From the NCBI GenBank assembly GCA_025201805.1, contig MU619364.1, forward strand, positions 1 through 64,000: a stretch of 64,000 nucleotides of DNA. Reading direction: 5' to 3'. Position 1 is the first letter of the stretch; every line of letters begins with the position of its first letter. This stretch comes from Parasitella parasitica. Taxonomy: Eukaryota > Mucoromycota > Mucoromycetes > Mucorales > Mucoraceae. A program made the position numbers and the translations under genes. The notes below the pieces were generated by a model. It did no database searches. It saw nothing but the letters and a program-made list of their open reading frames with translations, and was not told the DNA's origin. This document shows, one piece after another, positions 10,582 to 22,701 of the stretch.

Positions 10582-11085
10582 ATCAATATTTGGAAACATG
10601 TATGAAATAAAATGTTCTTCAAGTCTGTTTGGGTTTGGCTGTGTGTTATTTCACTCAGGCACACAATGCAAGGATAAGGTTCACCAAGTGAGTGAGAGAC
10701 ACCTGATATTTCATAAATGCTAGCCAAAAAGTCATGATCCGACAATGAAAGTGATGCTAGATTGATGCTTAATCCGTGTCGTCTGCATTGAATAAGCTAA
10801 AAAAACATAAGATTCAAGAATTTCTAGCACATGTTGTGATGTTTTATCTACATCGTAGAGTGTGTAATGGTTCAATGTCAAGGGTTTCTATGCCTATCAT
10901 ATACTGTAGGATGCGGGAGAGTTTAATCGCACTGCCATATATATGTGCCAGTAGTTTAAAGATACCAATTGACACGATTTTATCCATAATATCTCTTTGT
11001 GAACGCATGGTGGTGCCTTCGTATTTACGTGACTTTTTTAGCAACCAGACCAAAGGCCAACCATACTTTGTGAACGGGTATGTCT
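10512..11085 (-). CDS. Possible unrecognised gene antisense to the RTF1 end
   Basis: On the minus strand two open blocks can be joined: about 11085-10857 (containing GWPLVWLLKKSRKYEGTT and IDIEPLHTLRCR-like text) and about 10805-10512 (CRRHGLSINLASLSLSDHD, then GEPYPCIVCLSE), with an intron-like GTAAAA...TTTTAG segment between. The composition looks coding, but I recognise no family, the start is unclear, and the stop at 10512 lies inside the last RTF1 exon. It could be a real convergent gene with an overlapping 3' end, or chance. Confidence 0.3.
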
Positions 11086-11136
11086 GTTGCTTCTTTCTTA
11101 CATTTTAAACCAAACGTCCTTGACTGTGGTAATTAA

Positions 11137-12776
11137 ATGGTAACGGAATATATTTGAGTGAAAAAAATTCAACACAACTCATCCTCAAGGGGAATAAAAC
11201 AGGCCGTAGTTACTCAAGATATTAAAATATCATGTCATAACAGCGTTATCAAAGGCATTGGCGCCAAGTCTAACGAAGGACATCCATGGAGAAATTGGAA
11301 AATAACGCTTGTTGCGATGGACGGTGAAAGAGAGGTGAAGGGCAAGTTGTCTATGATATTAGATCATGTCGAATATATTCTGCATCCAACATTTGAAGAC
11401 CCACGTAGAGGTTTGTGTGAAATTGATCTTTCTATTATATATCATTCGAGTAATAATCGCCAGACAACACTAGTTAAAACAGAAGAGCCCTACATTTTGC
11501 AGGAAAAGGGATGGGGAGAATTCGATATGCGTGTCGTGCTGTACTTTACAGACAACATCACTGATCCACAGGTTCTCTTGTTCGATTTGAATTTTGCATT
11601 AAGCAACTACTCAATTACACACAGCATTGAATTTCCCAATGCATCTCCAGAGCTTGTCAAATTGTTATCTAGAGGCCCTTCTTCAGCATCTACTTCCATG
11701 TCAGCATCATTAGCATCCGGACCACGCAAGGGAGGAAAAAAGCCTGCGCCTAGTTCCTCTATAGTAGACAGTAGACAGGCCAAAAAGAAACCCAGTAGCT
11801 CCAGCCCTTATAGCAAAACTGCAAAGAAAGCAAAGCCAGAATCAAAATCGTCGACATCTATACCATCAAAGAAGCTGAGAAAATCATCTGTATCTTCCTC
11901 TTCTTCGCCTGCACCAGCGTCTGCTTATATTGCGGCACCACAGTCTCCAGTATACGATCATCCATCGCTGTCTGATCATTCTATCCATTCTTCACCTTCC
12001 CTTATTGCTACATCCACTCCCGAATTGCAGCCTGAAGACGACACAAAACTGATACATAGCCGATCCTCTTCAGATAGCTCCAACAAAAACGTTGATCACA
12101 CTTACAGAATAGCAGACGTTTACAACCTTAATCCAATTCATCATGCCAAAATAGACAAACGGCTGCGAGACCAATGGGATATTCCTGATGTACGTAGCAT
12201 TTTTATATTGAGAAATGATTGAGCTAATTGTCTGGACAGATCAATATGATGGAGTTAGCCAAAAGAATATATAGAATGTCTCCAGATCAAGCTAAAGAAT
12301 TTAGAAACTTGATTTTTGACAATACCCCGGAGAGCATTAAAACAGTGGTTGATCCAGGCAAGTTTACTGTAGCATTGACTTTTGTGTAGGTAATTGTCTG
12401 ATATCTATGGTTTTTAGACGGTAGCATTGGTATCGATCTTTACTCTTTAGGGAAGCCATTGCTCGAGAGGCTATGGGATTTCGTTGCCGACATGGCATCA
12501 GACGATAACGAATCCTTTACATCGCAAGACCATCACGATAGCGATTTAGAATTTGCTAGCGATGCAGAATTAGGGGAATATAAGGCTGAGGACACCAATA
12601 CAAACTATTCAGATATTGATGAGCCTGGATTTCAACAAAGCGACATAGAGAGCGATAACGCAAAAAATTATACAGACCAAAGTACCAGACAAAGCAATGG
12701 ATATCATTATAGTACTACTGGGGATGGTTATCATGAGAACTCGGATATGGATATACAAGATGATGATGATTATTAA
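11137..12776 (+). CDS. YEATS-AHD protein (AF9/ENL/Taf14-like)
   Basis: Exon 1 is only the ATG at 11137-11139. Splicing of 11140-11202 gives M-AVVTQDIKISCHNSV, which replaces an unusable frame preceded by a stop. The YEATS domain follows (HPWRNWKITLVAMDGE, VEYILHPTFEDPRR, then after an intron EEPYILQEKGWGEFDMRVVLYF), including the GWGxF motif of acyl-lysine readers. A roughly 200-residue Ser/Pro/Lys linker separates it from an ANC1-homology domain (INMMELAKRIYRMSPDQ, IDLYSLGKPLLERLWDFV). The C-terminus is acidic. YEATS plus long linker plus AHD is the plan of AF9/ENL and their fungal relatives, which read acylated H3 and recruit elongation or remodelling factors. The intron at 12358-12417 uses a GC donor (CAG|GCAAGT). 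It lies just behind RTF1 in the same direction. Confidence 0.88.
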
Positions 12777-13740
12777 CTGTTTAATTTAATGTAATAAAAA
12801 CACACTACCTGTAGATGTCTTTAATCGTGTTTCGAGTTTGATAATAATAACAGGATACAGTGTATATGAACCGAACATGAGGAAACTGCAGAACTAGCAA
12901 ATGAATTTAGGTAAATAAAATGATTCATTGCTATGTCTAGATCCAAAATGTGTCAGCGTCGATGTTGATTTAGGCTGGTTGAACATCCTCCTTTTCTAAA
13001 TGATGTTTTTTCCCTTTGATGTCTTCAAACAGAACACGATTCATACATACATGAAAGTTTATATTCCTGTTGTTAATCAAATCTCATCTACGGTAAATGT
13101 TGAAATGGAGGTAAATACACCGAGAAGCCCATTAAGAACAGACATTTGAGAGTATTTGCCCTGAGGGCTTGAAAAGGAATGAAAGTTTGAGTATGTATAT
13201 TTGTGCATTAAATTGATATAAACAGAAATCAAGTTCTTTTTAACCGAGTGTGGTTTTTATCATATGTTTCCGTCATTACAATTATACTGCATACATGTAT
13301 ATACAGCATGCATGCTTTTCCTGTACTATTGAGCGCACAAATAGACATCTTCTTCAGGCCTCCGTTGCACTCACTAAAATGCAATACATAGGCAAAGTGA
13401 TTTATTCAGCATTCTTTTTTGTATACATTACAAATCATGGTAATAAAAGGGACCAGCCAAGAATGCAAAGCCCTGACAATAACCCTAATTGATACACAGT
13501 ACAAACAGTAAGGATGCAAAGCACGTTCTACAGAACACCCGTTAACCACCTTCCTCGCCAGCCAGTATCTCAATTCGAAATTGCAGTATTATTATAAGAC
13601 TTGATAACTCAATCTTTAACTGTTACAATAAAACTCAAGATGTAAGAAATTGAAGTTGAATAAAACTTTTTAATATATAGGTTCACGCATACGGACATAA
13701 CATGCTGGATACCTGCTTAATGGACATACATTGAAAATGT

Positions 13741-13803
13741 TAAATGGCACAAAAATAGTTGGCACATAAAATCGAGTTGTGCCAATTTTCTTTGTGCCAT
13801 TTA
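13741..13803. repeat. Nested palindrome, possible MITE or solo terminal repeat
   Basis: Outer arms of 13 bp are perfect: TAAATGGCACAAA (13741-13753) and its complement at 13791-13803. Inner arms of 8 bp, TTGGCACA (13759-13766) and TGTGCCAA (13778-13785), share the TGGCACA core. The same ATGGCACAAAAA block recurs near 24757 in the decayed element IR1. Confidence 0.55.
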
Positions 13804-14036
13804 TAGTGAAACAAGTTGCAAGAATGATGATTTTATCAAGAAAACTGCCTTTCTAAACAGGATGAGCACTAATGGTTTTGATGGCTACCCCTAAGATGAT
13901 GGCTATTCTTGGCAGTCTTTAAGACTCTATTAGAAATAAATTAGTTTATTAGACGCCTTCAAAACTATTTTTGACATGAAATCTATGAATGCTTTTACAG
14001 AAACCTGATTTCCCCTGCTCCAGAAGCGATGAAAAT

Positions 14037-14046
14037 NNNNNNNNNN
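14037..14046. other. Assembly gap (10 N) followed by A48
   Basis: Ten Ns are directly followed by 48 A residues (14047-14094). The gap length is a placeholder. Confidence 0.98.
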
Positions 14047-14097
<51 letters not shown>

Positions 14098-14716
14098 TAT
14101 TAACGTAAAAGTTTTGAATAAACCTTTTTGTTTTCGTTTGACATAATTTTTCGAATAAATACAACAAAAAACCGTTGTTTCTCGTTATTGCTACATTATT
14201 ACTCCCTGATAAGTCAAATATAAATATTTCTGTCTAGGAGATATATTCTAACATATTAATGTCAGACTGAATAATATTTGAATAAATAGAGCGTAGTGCA
14301 GAGTGCAAATGAGTGAGATGATCTGCGTTATTGTTTGATTTCCTACCGCTGATTTCGGCATCCATATATCAAAGAAGTAATCAAGCAACCGAAGATTACA
14401 TACATTAAAAACTCATGAATAATCAGTTTAAAAAAAAGTACTGTATACCATAATGGTATACTATTCAATGATATAAATGCAGCAAAAGTTTGTATCAATA
14501 ATGGGCTTAGGAATCGCGGTGCGAAACCACCAATAAACATTGTGCAAAGAACTCCTATCCAAGAAATATGTATAAAGGGGATCATGCGGCAAGGAGTTTA
14601 GTATATAAGGGAGAATTAGAGGGGCTCTACAGCAAAGCTGATCTATATAAATACGAGGAATACCTCTAAAAATTTTCACAGCCAACTTTATATTTGTAAT
14701 AGAGGATTGCTAACAG

Positions 14717-17700
14717 ATGAAGCTTCATGTAAATAATCTGTTTGCATTATTTGCTGGCCTCTTGACATGTAATATAGTCCAAGCAGCTATAGCTATACCC
14801 AGATCTTACATTGTAGAATATAGCCAGAATGATAAACATGATGCCATTGGTTCAGAATTACTGCCATACGAAGGCCTTTATGAAATTCACCATGTATACT
14901 CGTCTCGAATATTCCACGGCATGTCTTTCACACTTAAAGATGATCCAAGCAACGCCGCGACTCCTCTTCGGCCATTCCCGAGTCCAGTATCTTACTCCCA
15001 AACTGATAAACTTCATCCAGTATACAACCATTTAGAACAGCATCCAGTTATTAAAAAAATTTACCCTGTCTACGAAGTGCCCAGACCACAGTGGCAACCA
15101 AATCAACGCAATGTGACATTTCCCTATAGCAACAGCGATGTACAGATATACGATATCCATCAGCAATTAAATATCCAAGGCCAAAATGTATTAATTGGTG
15201 TTTTGGACTCAGGTAAGATAATCCCTTTGAGGGACCACGATTTCCTGGTTGATTCATATATGTATGCACACAATAGGTGTTGACTATACCCATCCGGCTC
15301 TTGGTAATGGATTTGGTCCCAAGCACAAAGTCAGTATTGGTAAAAACCTAGTCGAGCCAAGCGACGATAAAAAGTTTGGTGTTAAACCCTTAGGGAAAGA
15401 TGATCCATTTGATCCTTGTACTGGCGTGGATGCAGGTAATTTAATTTATGTCAATCACAAACACACACACATACCCCTTTTCTTACGAAGAGAATGATAG
15501 GCCATGGAACGCATGTCTCTGGAATAATTGCAGGATACGATCCTGCAAAGGTTGGATCAATATAAATCGCACGATATTTCGTATCTAACCGATGAATAGA
15601 ATTTTACCGGAATTGCTCCCAGAGCTAATTTAGCTGTGTTTCGAGTATTTGGCTGCGAAGGCGGTGCTGGAGAAGACACAATTATAAAAGCTATGGAGAT
15701 GGCATACGAGGCTGGTAAATTTATATCTGAAAAGCAAATTGTGTGGGATTTACTCATCCATGTCTATATAATTTAGGCTGCAAGGTTATTAATCTTAGTC
15801 TTGGTATAGAAAATAGCTGGCCTGAAGATACAATGTCTGTAGTTGCAGAGCGTTTGTCCAAGCGAGGTGTCCTTGGTAACCTGTTTTGTTCTTAAAGTCT
15901 TAATTTGGAGTATACTAACATGAATGACAGTGGTTGGCGTCGCCGGTAACCAAGGTAGCGATGGCGTTTTCACTCAAAATTCACCTGGCTCTGGAAAAGA
16001 CGTCTTGTCAGTAGCATCTATCGATAATTCATTTTATCTTTCCAAGGTTATACAGTTTGATTTCATTACTGACGAGTATTTCTGTAAGTTTACATACATG
16101 TATTAGTATTTTGAAAGCTCAAACTAACGCTATGCCTTTAAGCCTATGCTCCCTCCAGCACCACCGACTTTTTTCCTAATGGCACTATCGCTACCATTTT
16201 AATGCCGGATAATTCGATTCCATTTGGCTGTAAGAATGACACATTGATCACAAAAGAAAATGCCAACGGAAAAATCTTGTTTGTAAAACGTGGCAAATGC
16301 ACATTTAATGAAAAACTTGAGGTAGCCAAGCAAGTTGGTGCCATTGCTCTGTTGTTTTATGACCCCGATGTCACAACTAAAAGTGCCATTGTTGCTAAAA
16401 CTGAGCAGGGGGAGCTTCCTTGTGTTTGCATTGAACTCAAAGTAGCAACTCGTATCGTCCAGTATCTCCAAGAAAACGGCAATATCAAACCTGTCAGTCT
16501 GGATTTTCCCCTGGAGGAAAAAGTCATTTTCCCTGAAACTGCTGGCCGTATATCTGAATTTTCAAGCACAGGGCCCAATTATGAATTGGATTTGAAGCCT
16601 TCACTGACGGGCATAGGTGGAGACGTATATTCTTGTCTTCCGCTGCATGTTTCAAATGGCTGGGGTGTTCGATCAGGAACATCAATGTCAGCTCCCCATG
16701 TTGCTGGTGCTGCTGCCTTGTTGGTCAACTATTACACCGAACAAAAGATTAAAATCACGCCCAAGTTTATTACGGAAAAATTGCAAAACAACGGTAGATT
16801 GATCAAGTCTGACAATGGCAAATTTGAGAACCCTGTGGTGCAAGGAGCAGGCCTTATTCAACGTATGTATGGAATTTCTTGGCTTATGGATCCTTGAATT
16901 AATGTAAACGGATAGCATATGATTCTATTAGGAGCCAGCTTCACATTTCCCCTGCACAGATAAGCTTCAACGACACATCATCCGCAACTAACTACAAGAC
17001 ACACACCTTAAATATAGTCAATTCAGACAACACGCCTATCGAGATAATATTGGAAAACATTTCATCACAATCAATTCAGCCCTACTCCAATTCATCCAGC
17101 TACGTTCCAACAGAACCAGCAATCAAAGACGGCAATGTTACAGTCGACCTCATTTTCTCTTCTACCAACATAAGAATTCCAGCCAGGTCTAGTGTCAAGG
17201 TTAACGTCAAGGTCGTTTTACCCGACCCACGCAAGATCAAATATCACTATCAAATGTACGGAGGCTTCATTGCATTAACCAATGTCCAGACACAGCAACG
17301 CTTAGCAACTGTACCATACATTGGAGTTCTTGGAAGAATGATTGACATACCACTGTTTGATAAAGGGTATCCGTATCTGACCAGCTACAATGACGACGAT
17401 GACGCCAACACAAATCCTACCGATTCCTTCATTTACGACAAGAGCAAAGAAACCAAGACTAAACCAGCCATTGCGGTACGGCTACTGACTGGCTCTGCGC
17501 AAATGGAAATCAATGTTCATCGACTAGATGGCACACTCGTGGGCCCAATGGATAATGGATCGTACTCTTATAATCAGCGAAACAAACTGACAGAGTACGA
17601 CTCGATTATTGAGTGGAACGGCAAAATCGTAAAGGACTACAGAACAACACCCGTCTCAGATGGTGTCTACTATCTACATTTGAGAGCTTTAAAGCACTTT

Positions 17701-17766
17701 GGCAACCCAAAAAACGCTCAGGATTGGCAGGAATGGAAATCAGGACCGATACTAGTAAAATCCTGA
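14717..17766 (+). CDS. Secreted subtilisin-like serine protease (S8) with PA domain, copy 1
   Basis: A multi-exon gene with a cleavable signal peptide (MKLHVNNLFALFAGLLTCN...QA) and a propeptide. The catalytic domain has all three triad residues: Asp in VLDSGVDYTHP, His in GHGTHVSGIIAG and Ser in GTSMSAPHVAGAAA. The oxyanion Asn lies in GVAGNQGSDG. A protease-associated insert (GKILFVKRGKCTFNEK) sits between His and Ser. After VQGAGLIQ a short intron (from about 16862) leads to a Fn3-like C-terminal region (SQLHISPAQISFNDT...). This is the minor-extracellular-protease/cucumisin-like plan, active outside the cell in protein degradation. The exon after 16914 is fixed by alignment with copy 2 (VSPGSLSFNDT). 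All motifs are intact, so it is probably functional. Confidence 0.9.
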
Positions 17767-17916
17767 GGTTCTCGATCGGAATTTTCTATTTTCCATGTTT
17801 CTTTCATCGAATGGCACTATAAATACAAGGTTGTTTGCCGAGGAAATAAAGCGCTCTTTCCTTTGCTTGCTCTGCTCTTTTCCAATAACAAATAAATAAT
17901 AATAATACTAATATTA

Positions 17917-20900
17917 ATGAAAATACCATTACTATCTACTGCCATGTTGCTGTGTGTAGCCGGCATACATGGTGATAAATTACAGCAGCAACAAAAAAGA
18001 GACGGATATCTGGACTCCATCTTGACAAATCCAAAGTTCAAACCAAATGCACTGGGCAACGTAATTCCCGGCAGATTTATCATTGAGTTTGAGCAAAGCT
18101 TCAGAGGCTCATCGCTGGAATTTGTGAACGACATTGAAGCCGAAATTGACATCAATCCGCGTGTAAAGATGAACATTGCTCAAGACTACAATTCGTCGCC
18201 ATCCTTGTTTCGAGGTGTGTCTATCTCAGTAGACCAGCCCTCCACCTCTCCGTTTGCAAGAAGATCTGATCAAGAAGAGGAGCTGCATATGCAATCCATC
18301 CAAAATACCGTGTTGCGGAAATTATTAGAGCAGAATCGTGTCAAGCACATCTATCCTGTCACTGAGATTGCCAGGCCCAATGTGCTCAACATGTCGCCCA
18401 ATATTGGAGCATACGCCATAGATCAAGACGGCCAGATTGTTCCAAGCGCCCCCAAACTGGAGCTGCCAGAGAACGGCAGCCCGTTGCCTTTTACTCATGC
18501 CATGACCCAAGTGGATAAAGTGCATGCCAAGTTCAAAGGGAATGGAGTACTGATCGGAATTATTGATTCAGGTATCGACTACCGCCATCCTGCCTTTGGG
18601 AGCGGATTTGGCCCAGGATACCAAGTTCGTTTTGGCTACGATTTAGTGGGCAATCAGTTCAACTCGAGAGACCCCTTTTCGAGAAAACAAAGAGAAACCC
18701 CTTTAGATGCCTGCGAAGAAGGAAACGGTAGCGTATAGATTGCTGGTAGCTGTACCAACGTGAGACTGACAAAAAAAGTAGGTCATGGAACACATGTTGC
18801 TGGTATCATTGCCGCCAATGATAAATTGTTTGTACGTACAGACATAATAATTGCCTTTATATCTCATGAGAACCCTGACGATTTAATCTTACTCATGCTG
18901 TAGAACTTTACCGGTGTAGCCCCAGAAGTGACGCTTGGTGCGTGGAGAATATTTGGCTGTGATGGCGCCACCTCCAATGACCTAGTCATTCAAGCGTTGA
19001 TTAGCGCCCATGAGGCGGGCTGCGATATTATCAACCTCAGTTTGGGCAGCTCCAGTAATTGGGCAGACGATCCCACAGCCATCATTGCTAATCGCATTGC
19101 AGCAAGTGGTTCAATTGGTAATGTTTAAAACCAGCAAACCGTGATTCGATTAATTGGCTCACATGAAAAGTTTGTATAGTGATCGCTGCTGCAGGGAATG
19201 ACGGTTCTGAAGGCGCATTTTTCATATCCTCGCCTGGCAGTGGTACAGGGCCTCTTGCTGTGGCATCTGTCGACAATGAATATAATCTCCAACAGGCTGT
19301 GCAGGTCGAAAATGGAGCAGAGTATCGTAAGTTTGGCAATTTTCTCTTTTAGCAGCCTGGCAAGAACTGAATGTCATATGTAGCCTACATGTTATCTAGC
19401 AGCACCAAAGAATTTCCATCAGGAAAACTAGTCAACTACATCAACTCTGAATCAACAGAAGACGCTTGTCAAGGAACTCGACCCAACAATTCTCTCAAGG
19501 ATAAGCTTGTCCTTGTCCAAAGAGGTAAATGTACTTTTGATGAGAAAGCTGCCATGGTCGCGCAGTATGGTGCTGCTGGCATTGTTGTTTACGATAACCA
19601 AGATGAAGCTGGCTTCAGACCTCAAGCACTAGAAACCAAGTTGCCGTTGGCCTCCATCTCTATGAGCGCAGGAAAAGAATTGAAGAAAATGCTGAATACA
19701 AACTCTACACTTGTCAAGGATGGCGTTTACCTCAACTTCAAAACAAATTTGACTCCCCAAAAAGTGCCCACTGCTAGGAAAGTGTCGAAGTTCTCTAGCG
19801 TCGGCCCCTTGTACGATATGAGCTTGAAGCCTGATATCTCTGGCCCCGGTGGCTATATCTTTTCAACCTTGCCTATCCCAAATGGCGGCTACGGTTTGTT
19901 GTCTGGTACCTCAATGGCTGCCCCTTACATTGCAGGTTCGTTTGCTCTGTTTTTGGAGGCTCATGGCAAAAATGTTACTTCGCATTACCTTAAAGAGCAC
20001 TTTCAGAACTACGCCAAGCCATCTACAACTACACAAGGCATTCATCTCGATAACCCAGCTCGTCAAGGCGCAGGATTAATTCAATGTAAGTGCTGCTTCT
20101 CAGGCTTCATAAGTAGAAACTGACTTTAGTTGTCTGATTAGTGCTGGACACTATTAATCAGCCTATGCATGTCTCTCCTGGGTCCCTCAGTTTTAATGAC
20201 ACTGCAAACATCAAGCCTCAGATACTGAAGATCTCCAATCCTTCCAACCAAACAGTAGCCTATAAAGTGCATCATCGCCCCAGTTTAGCCATTTCTCCCT
20301 ACAACACCACTTTGCAAGGTTATGCGCCGCTCAGTCCACCACAATACGCTGCTGAAAAAGTCAAGGCAGACATAGAGTTTTCATTCACAGAAGTGACATT
20401 GAAGCCTGGAGAATCTGCAGAGCTGAAGCTGAGAGTCAAACGCATTGGAGGCAACTACCGAGACCAGCCATACCCCATTTACGGCGGATATGTCCAGTTT
20501 GTGCCTGTCAACAATTCCGCATTAAAGTCGATCCAAGTTCCTTATGTTGGAATTCGAGGCTCGCTCTCTGAACTCCCCATCTTTGATGCCAGCTTTCCTC
20601 GTTTCATGCTGACCAACAGCACTCAGCTGTTTGAAAAGGACGTTGGAAAGGGCAAGAGCATCATAGGGTTTGTCATTCAGAGATCTAGCTTTGCGTCTTC
20701 TTTTGTCACATCCATGTTCCGTCTGCTTACTGGTACTCCTCATATCATCACTGAAGTGTTGGATGCTAATATGACAAAGATCGGCGTATTCTCAGAGGAC
20801 CATTATCTGTCAAGGAATACAATGCAGGAGCTTGATTTCATTTTCACTCAACGCTGGAATGGAACTGTTATTCCTGTCACTGCTACAGAGAATGAAAATA

Positions 20901-21034
20901 TTGTAGGCGAAGCTGTTGCCCTGAAGCCGGGTTTCTACTTTTTGAAATGGAAGGCTTTGAAACTGATGTCAGATGCGTCTCGTCCAGAGAGTTGGTTTAC
21001 AAAGGTGTCTCCACCCATTTTGATTAAAAATTAA
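17917..21034 (+). CDS. Secreted subtilisin-like serine protease (S8) with PA domain, copy 2
   Basis: A tandem paralogue of the preceding gene, 150 bp downstream on the same strand. Signal peptide MKIPLLSTAMLLCVAGIHG, then a longer propeptide. Asp in IGIIDSGIDYRHPAFG; His in GHGTHVAGIIAAND after a short intron (about 18729-18780); Asn in VIAAAGNDGSEG; PA insert KLVLVQRGKCTFDEK; Ser in GTSMAAPYIAGSF. Copy 1 has His after the SAP, copy 2 has Tyr, which many family members tolerate. The C-terminal part (HVSPGSLSFNDTANIK) resembles copy 1 and ends ILIKN. Several N-glycosylation-type sites fit a secreted enzyme. The two genes differ throughout, so the duplication is not recent. Confidence 0.9.
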
Positions 21035-21087
21035 TGTCTTTGAGGAATAAAATGTCTTAATTGCAAAACTTTACATTTTTAAGATGA

Positions 21088-21464
21088 GTGCAGTATTTTT
21101 GATTGAAGAGGGACATGGGGGATGTTCTCAATGAAAATGGCGGTCCTGAGTCCTTGGGAGTACATTGTTGGATCAGAATGAGATTGTTGTTGAAACAATT
21201 GCGACTCACACTGATTACTTGGAAAACTTTGCTTCCAGCGAATCTTTGGCTTGCCCAATGCAAATTGAAAAGCCAAAAGATGATGACATTCATATGAAGG
21301 AGGCAAGCATAAAATGGGATTATGTTCGGTATACGATCCAGGATAAGGTTTGATTTTTCGATCTGAAGATTGAAAAGTGCAGCCAAGCAGTTGAGCATTC
21401 ACATATGAAATGCACTGTTTATAACATTATTATGAGAAATAAATGCAATCTTCCATTAAAAAGA
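21088..21464 (+). repeat. IR1 left arm with transposase N-terminal fragment
   Basis: Inverted match of 26212-26588 with few differences. On plus it reads LDQNEIVVETIATHTDYLENF, IEKPKDDDIHMKEAS and WDYVRYTIQDKV, then TGA, then FFDLKIEKC. This resembles the N-terminal region of mucoralean IS630-like transposases. The TGA is shared by both arms, so it predates the arm duplication. Confidence 0.7.
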
Positions 21465-21473
21465 GCAGATTTT

Positions 21474-22508
21474 TCATTCTGTCGAGAGGAATACAGTAGT
21501 CCAGTAAAGTCTTTGACAGAGACGATGAAACACATCAAGTAAAAGAAAGAGTTGTGGCATGTCCATGATCAGCTTTGATAAATCGCGAATGGAGTTTGGA
21601 ACCGTGATAGCAGCGAGCTCATAAAACATGTACAAACCAGCGAATGGAAGCGTCATAACGTAAAATGAGACCGTGTTTCCCACAACTTAGGGGCCAAGTA
21701 CACCATCCATGCCATATTCATCAAGAGCATTCTTGCAAAATATCGCCACACGCATGAGGTCACTGCAGAGCATCAAGTTGCTGTCGGATTCCACCGTCGG
21801 TTTGGCCTCCCTGTATGCGCTGCTTACCATCCAATGCACGCCTCGGGAACGCGTTATAGTAATTTCGGGACACACGTTCGTCAGCAGGTCCTTTTTCTTC
21901 ACCTCCATAGTGCATTCATCAAGCCAGCGGAAGAAGACGCCTTGAGATGGATTGTTAAAGAGGCCACACAAGAAAGGTTCCACAAAGCGGGTGTTTTGCT
22001 CCATTTCTCGAAGCCCTCTGTTAAGAGCAGCGTCAGGCAATTTGTGAATCAAATTAATAATAGCATCTCTAATTTGACGCTGCCGCTCATCCAGTTTTAA
22101 CAACATAAGCTGAAAAATGGCAGCATCACGATCGATCAGATGCTTGTCCAAATTGTCCAAGATTTCCACCATGCTTTTCATCAATTCCAATGGCATGGAG
22201 TCTCGTGTAAGCTTGTACTTGGACTGTATGCAACGCACCGTGGTGACAAGACCCGCGTCAGTGAAAAAAGGGGCCAGGTCATATGGGTAATGATGAGGGG
22301 ATAAAAGTAGAATGTGCGACGCTACCAGGGCAAGATGGACGTGATTTCCCAAGGTGTATTTCCACAGACGTCCAGGGATGGATATTTGCATATCATGAAA
22401 TGCTTGGGAAACGTCGAATTCGTCTGCCATCAAATGTCCGTCTGAATTCAGAGGATACACGGTGTATCCAGAACCACCCAGTTTTTCCTTCTCAAACTGG
22501 CTGTTATA
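21474..22508 (-). pseudogene. Broken cargo gene, relative of the IR2 nuclease-like protein
   Basis: On minus one frame runs from about 22508 (QFEKEKLGGSGYTVYPLNSD) to 21474, broken only by a TAA at 21687-21689: DGVLGP, stop, VVGNTVSFYVM. It matches the intact IR2 cargo in its C-terminal half: FLCGLFNNPSQGVFFRWLDE versus SLLSCVLANSERSVLLRWLDK, LCSDLMRVAIFCKNALDE versus LCMDLARVACFSKEAIDL, and GLYMFYELAAITVPNSI versus GLYVMYEVGHLEFPSSL. The nuclease-like signature is partly eroded: CPE where IR2 has RPD, but an EAK triplet remains where IR2 has EVK. The N-terminal portion (GRLWKYTLGNHVHLAL) has no counterpart that I can see in IR2. An upstream exon is likely. Confidence 0.65.
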
Positions 22509-22701
22509 TCAGTAACATGGCGAGGTCTCACGTCAAGATCTCAGATCAGTCCCAGGGTCTTACAGTAAATCATGGGTAGTCATGATTTACATTATGCAGT
22601 TAGACAGTAGAAACCTAGTGTAGTTCTTTGGCAGATTTATTTTATCAGACTTTTGACATATCACTGGCCACCAATGTCATCATCGTTAGGTTTTTGTCTC
22701 T

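Larger units (their letters stand above)
12777..14716. other. Intergenic region with assembly gap
   Basis: No gene recognised; the ORFs present are short and composition-driven. It contains a nested palindrome (13741-13803), a 10-N gap (14037-14046) and an A48 tract (14047-14094). The last 100 bp should hold the promoter of the first subtilase. Confidence 0.6.

Noticed and set aside
11158-11203. GTG start for the YEATS protein (MKKIQHNSSS)
   Set aside because: Preceded directly by a stop and encoded in what reads as an intron; ATG at 11137 plus splicing gives a normal start.
13250-13492. 80-aa plus-strand ORF
   Set aside because: No homology, AT-driven composition and no splice context.
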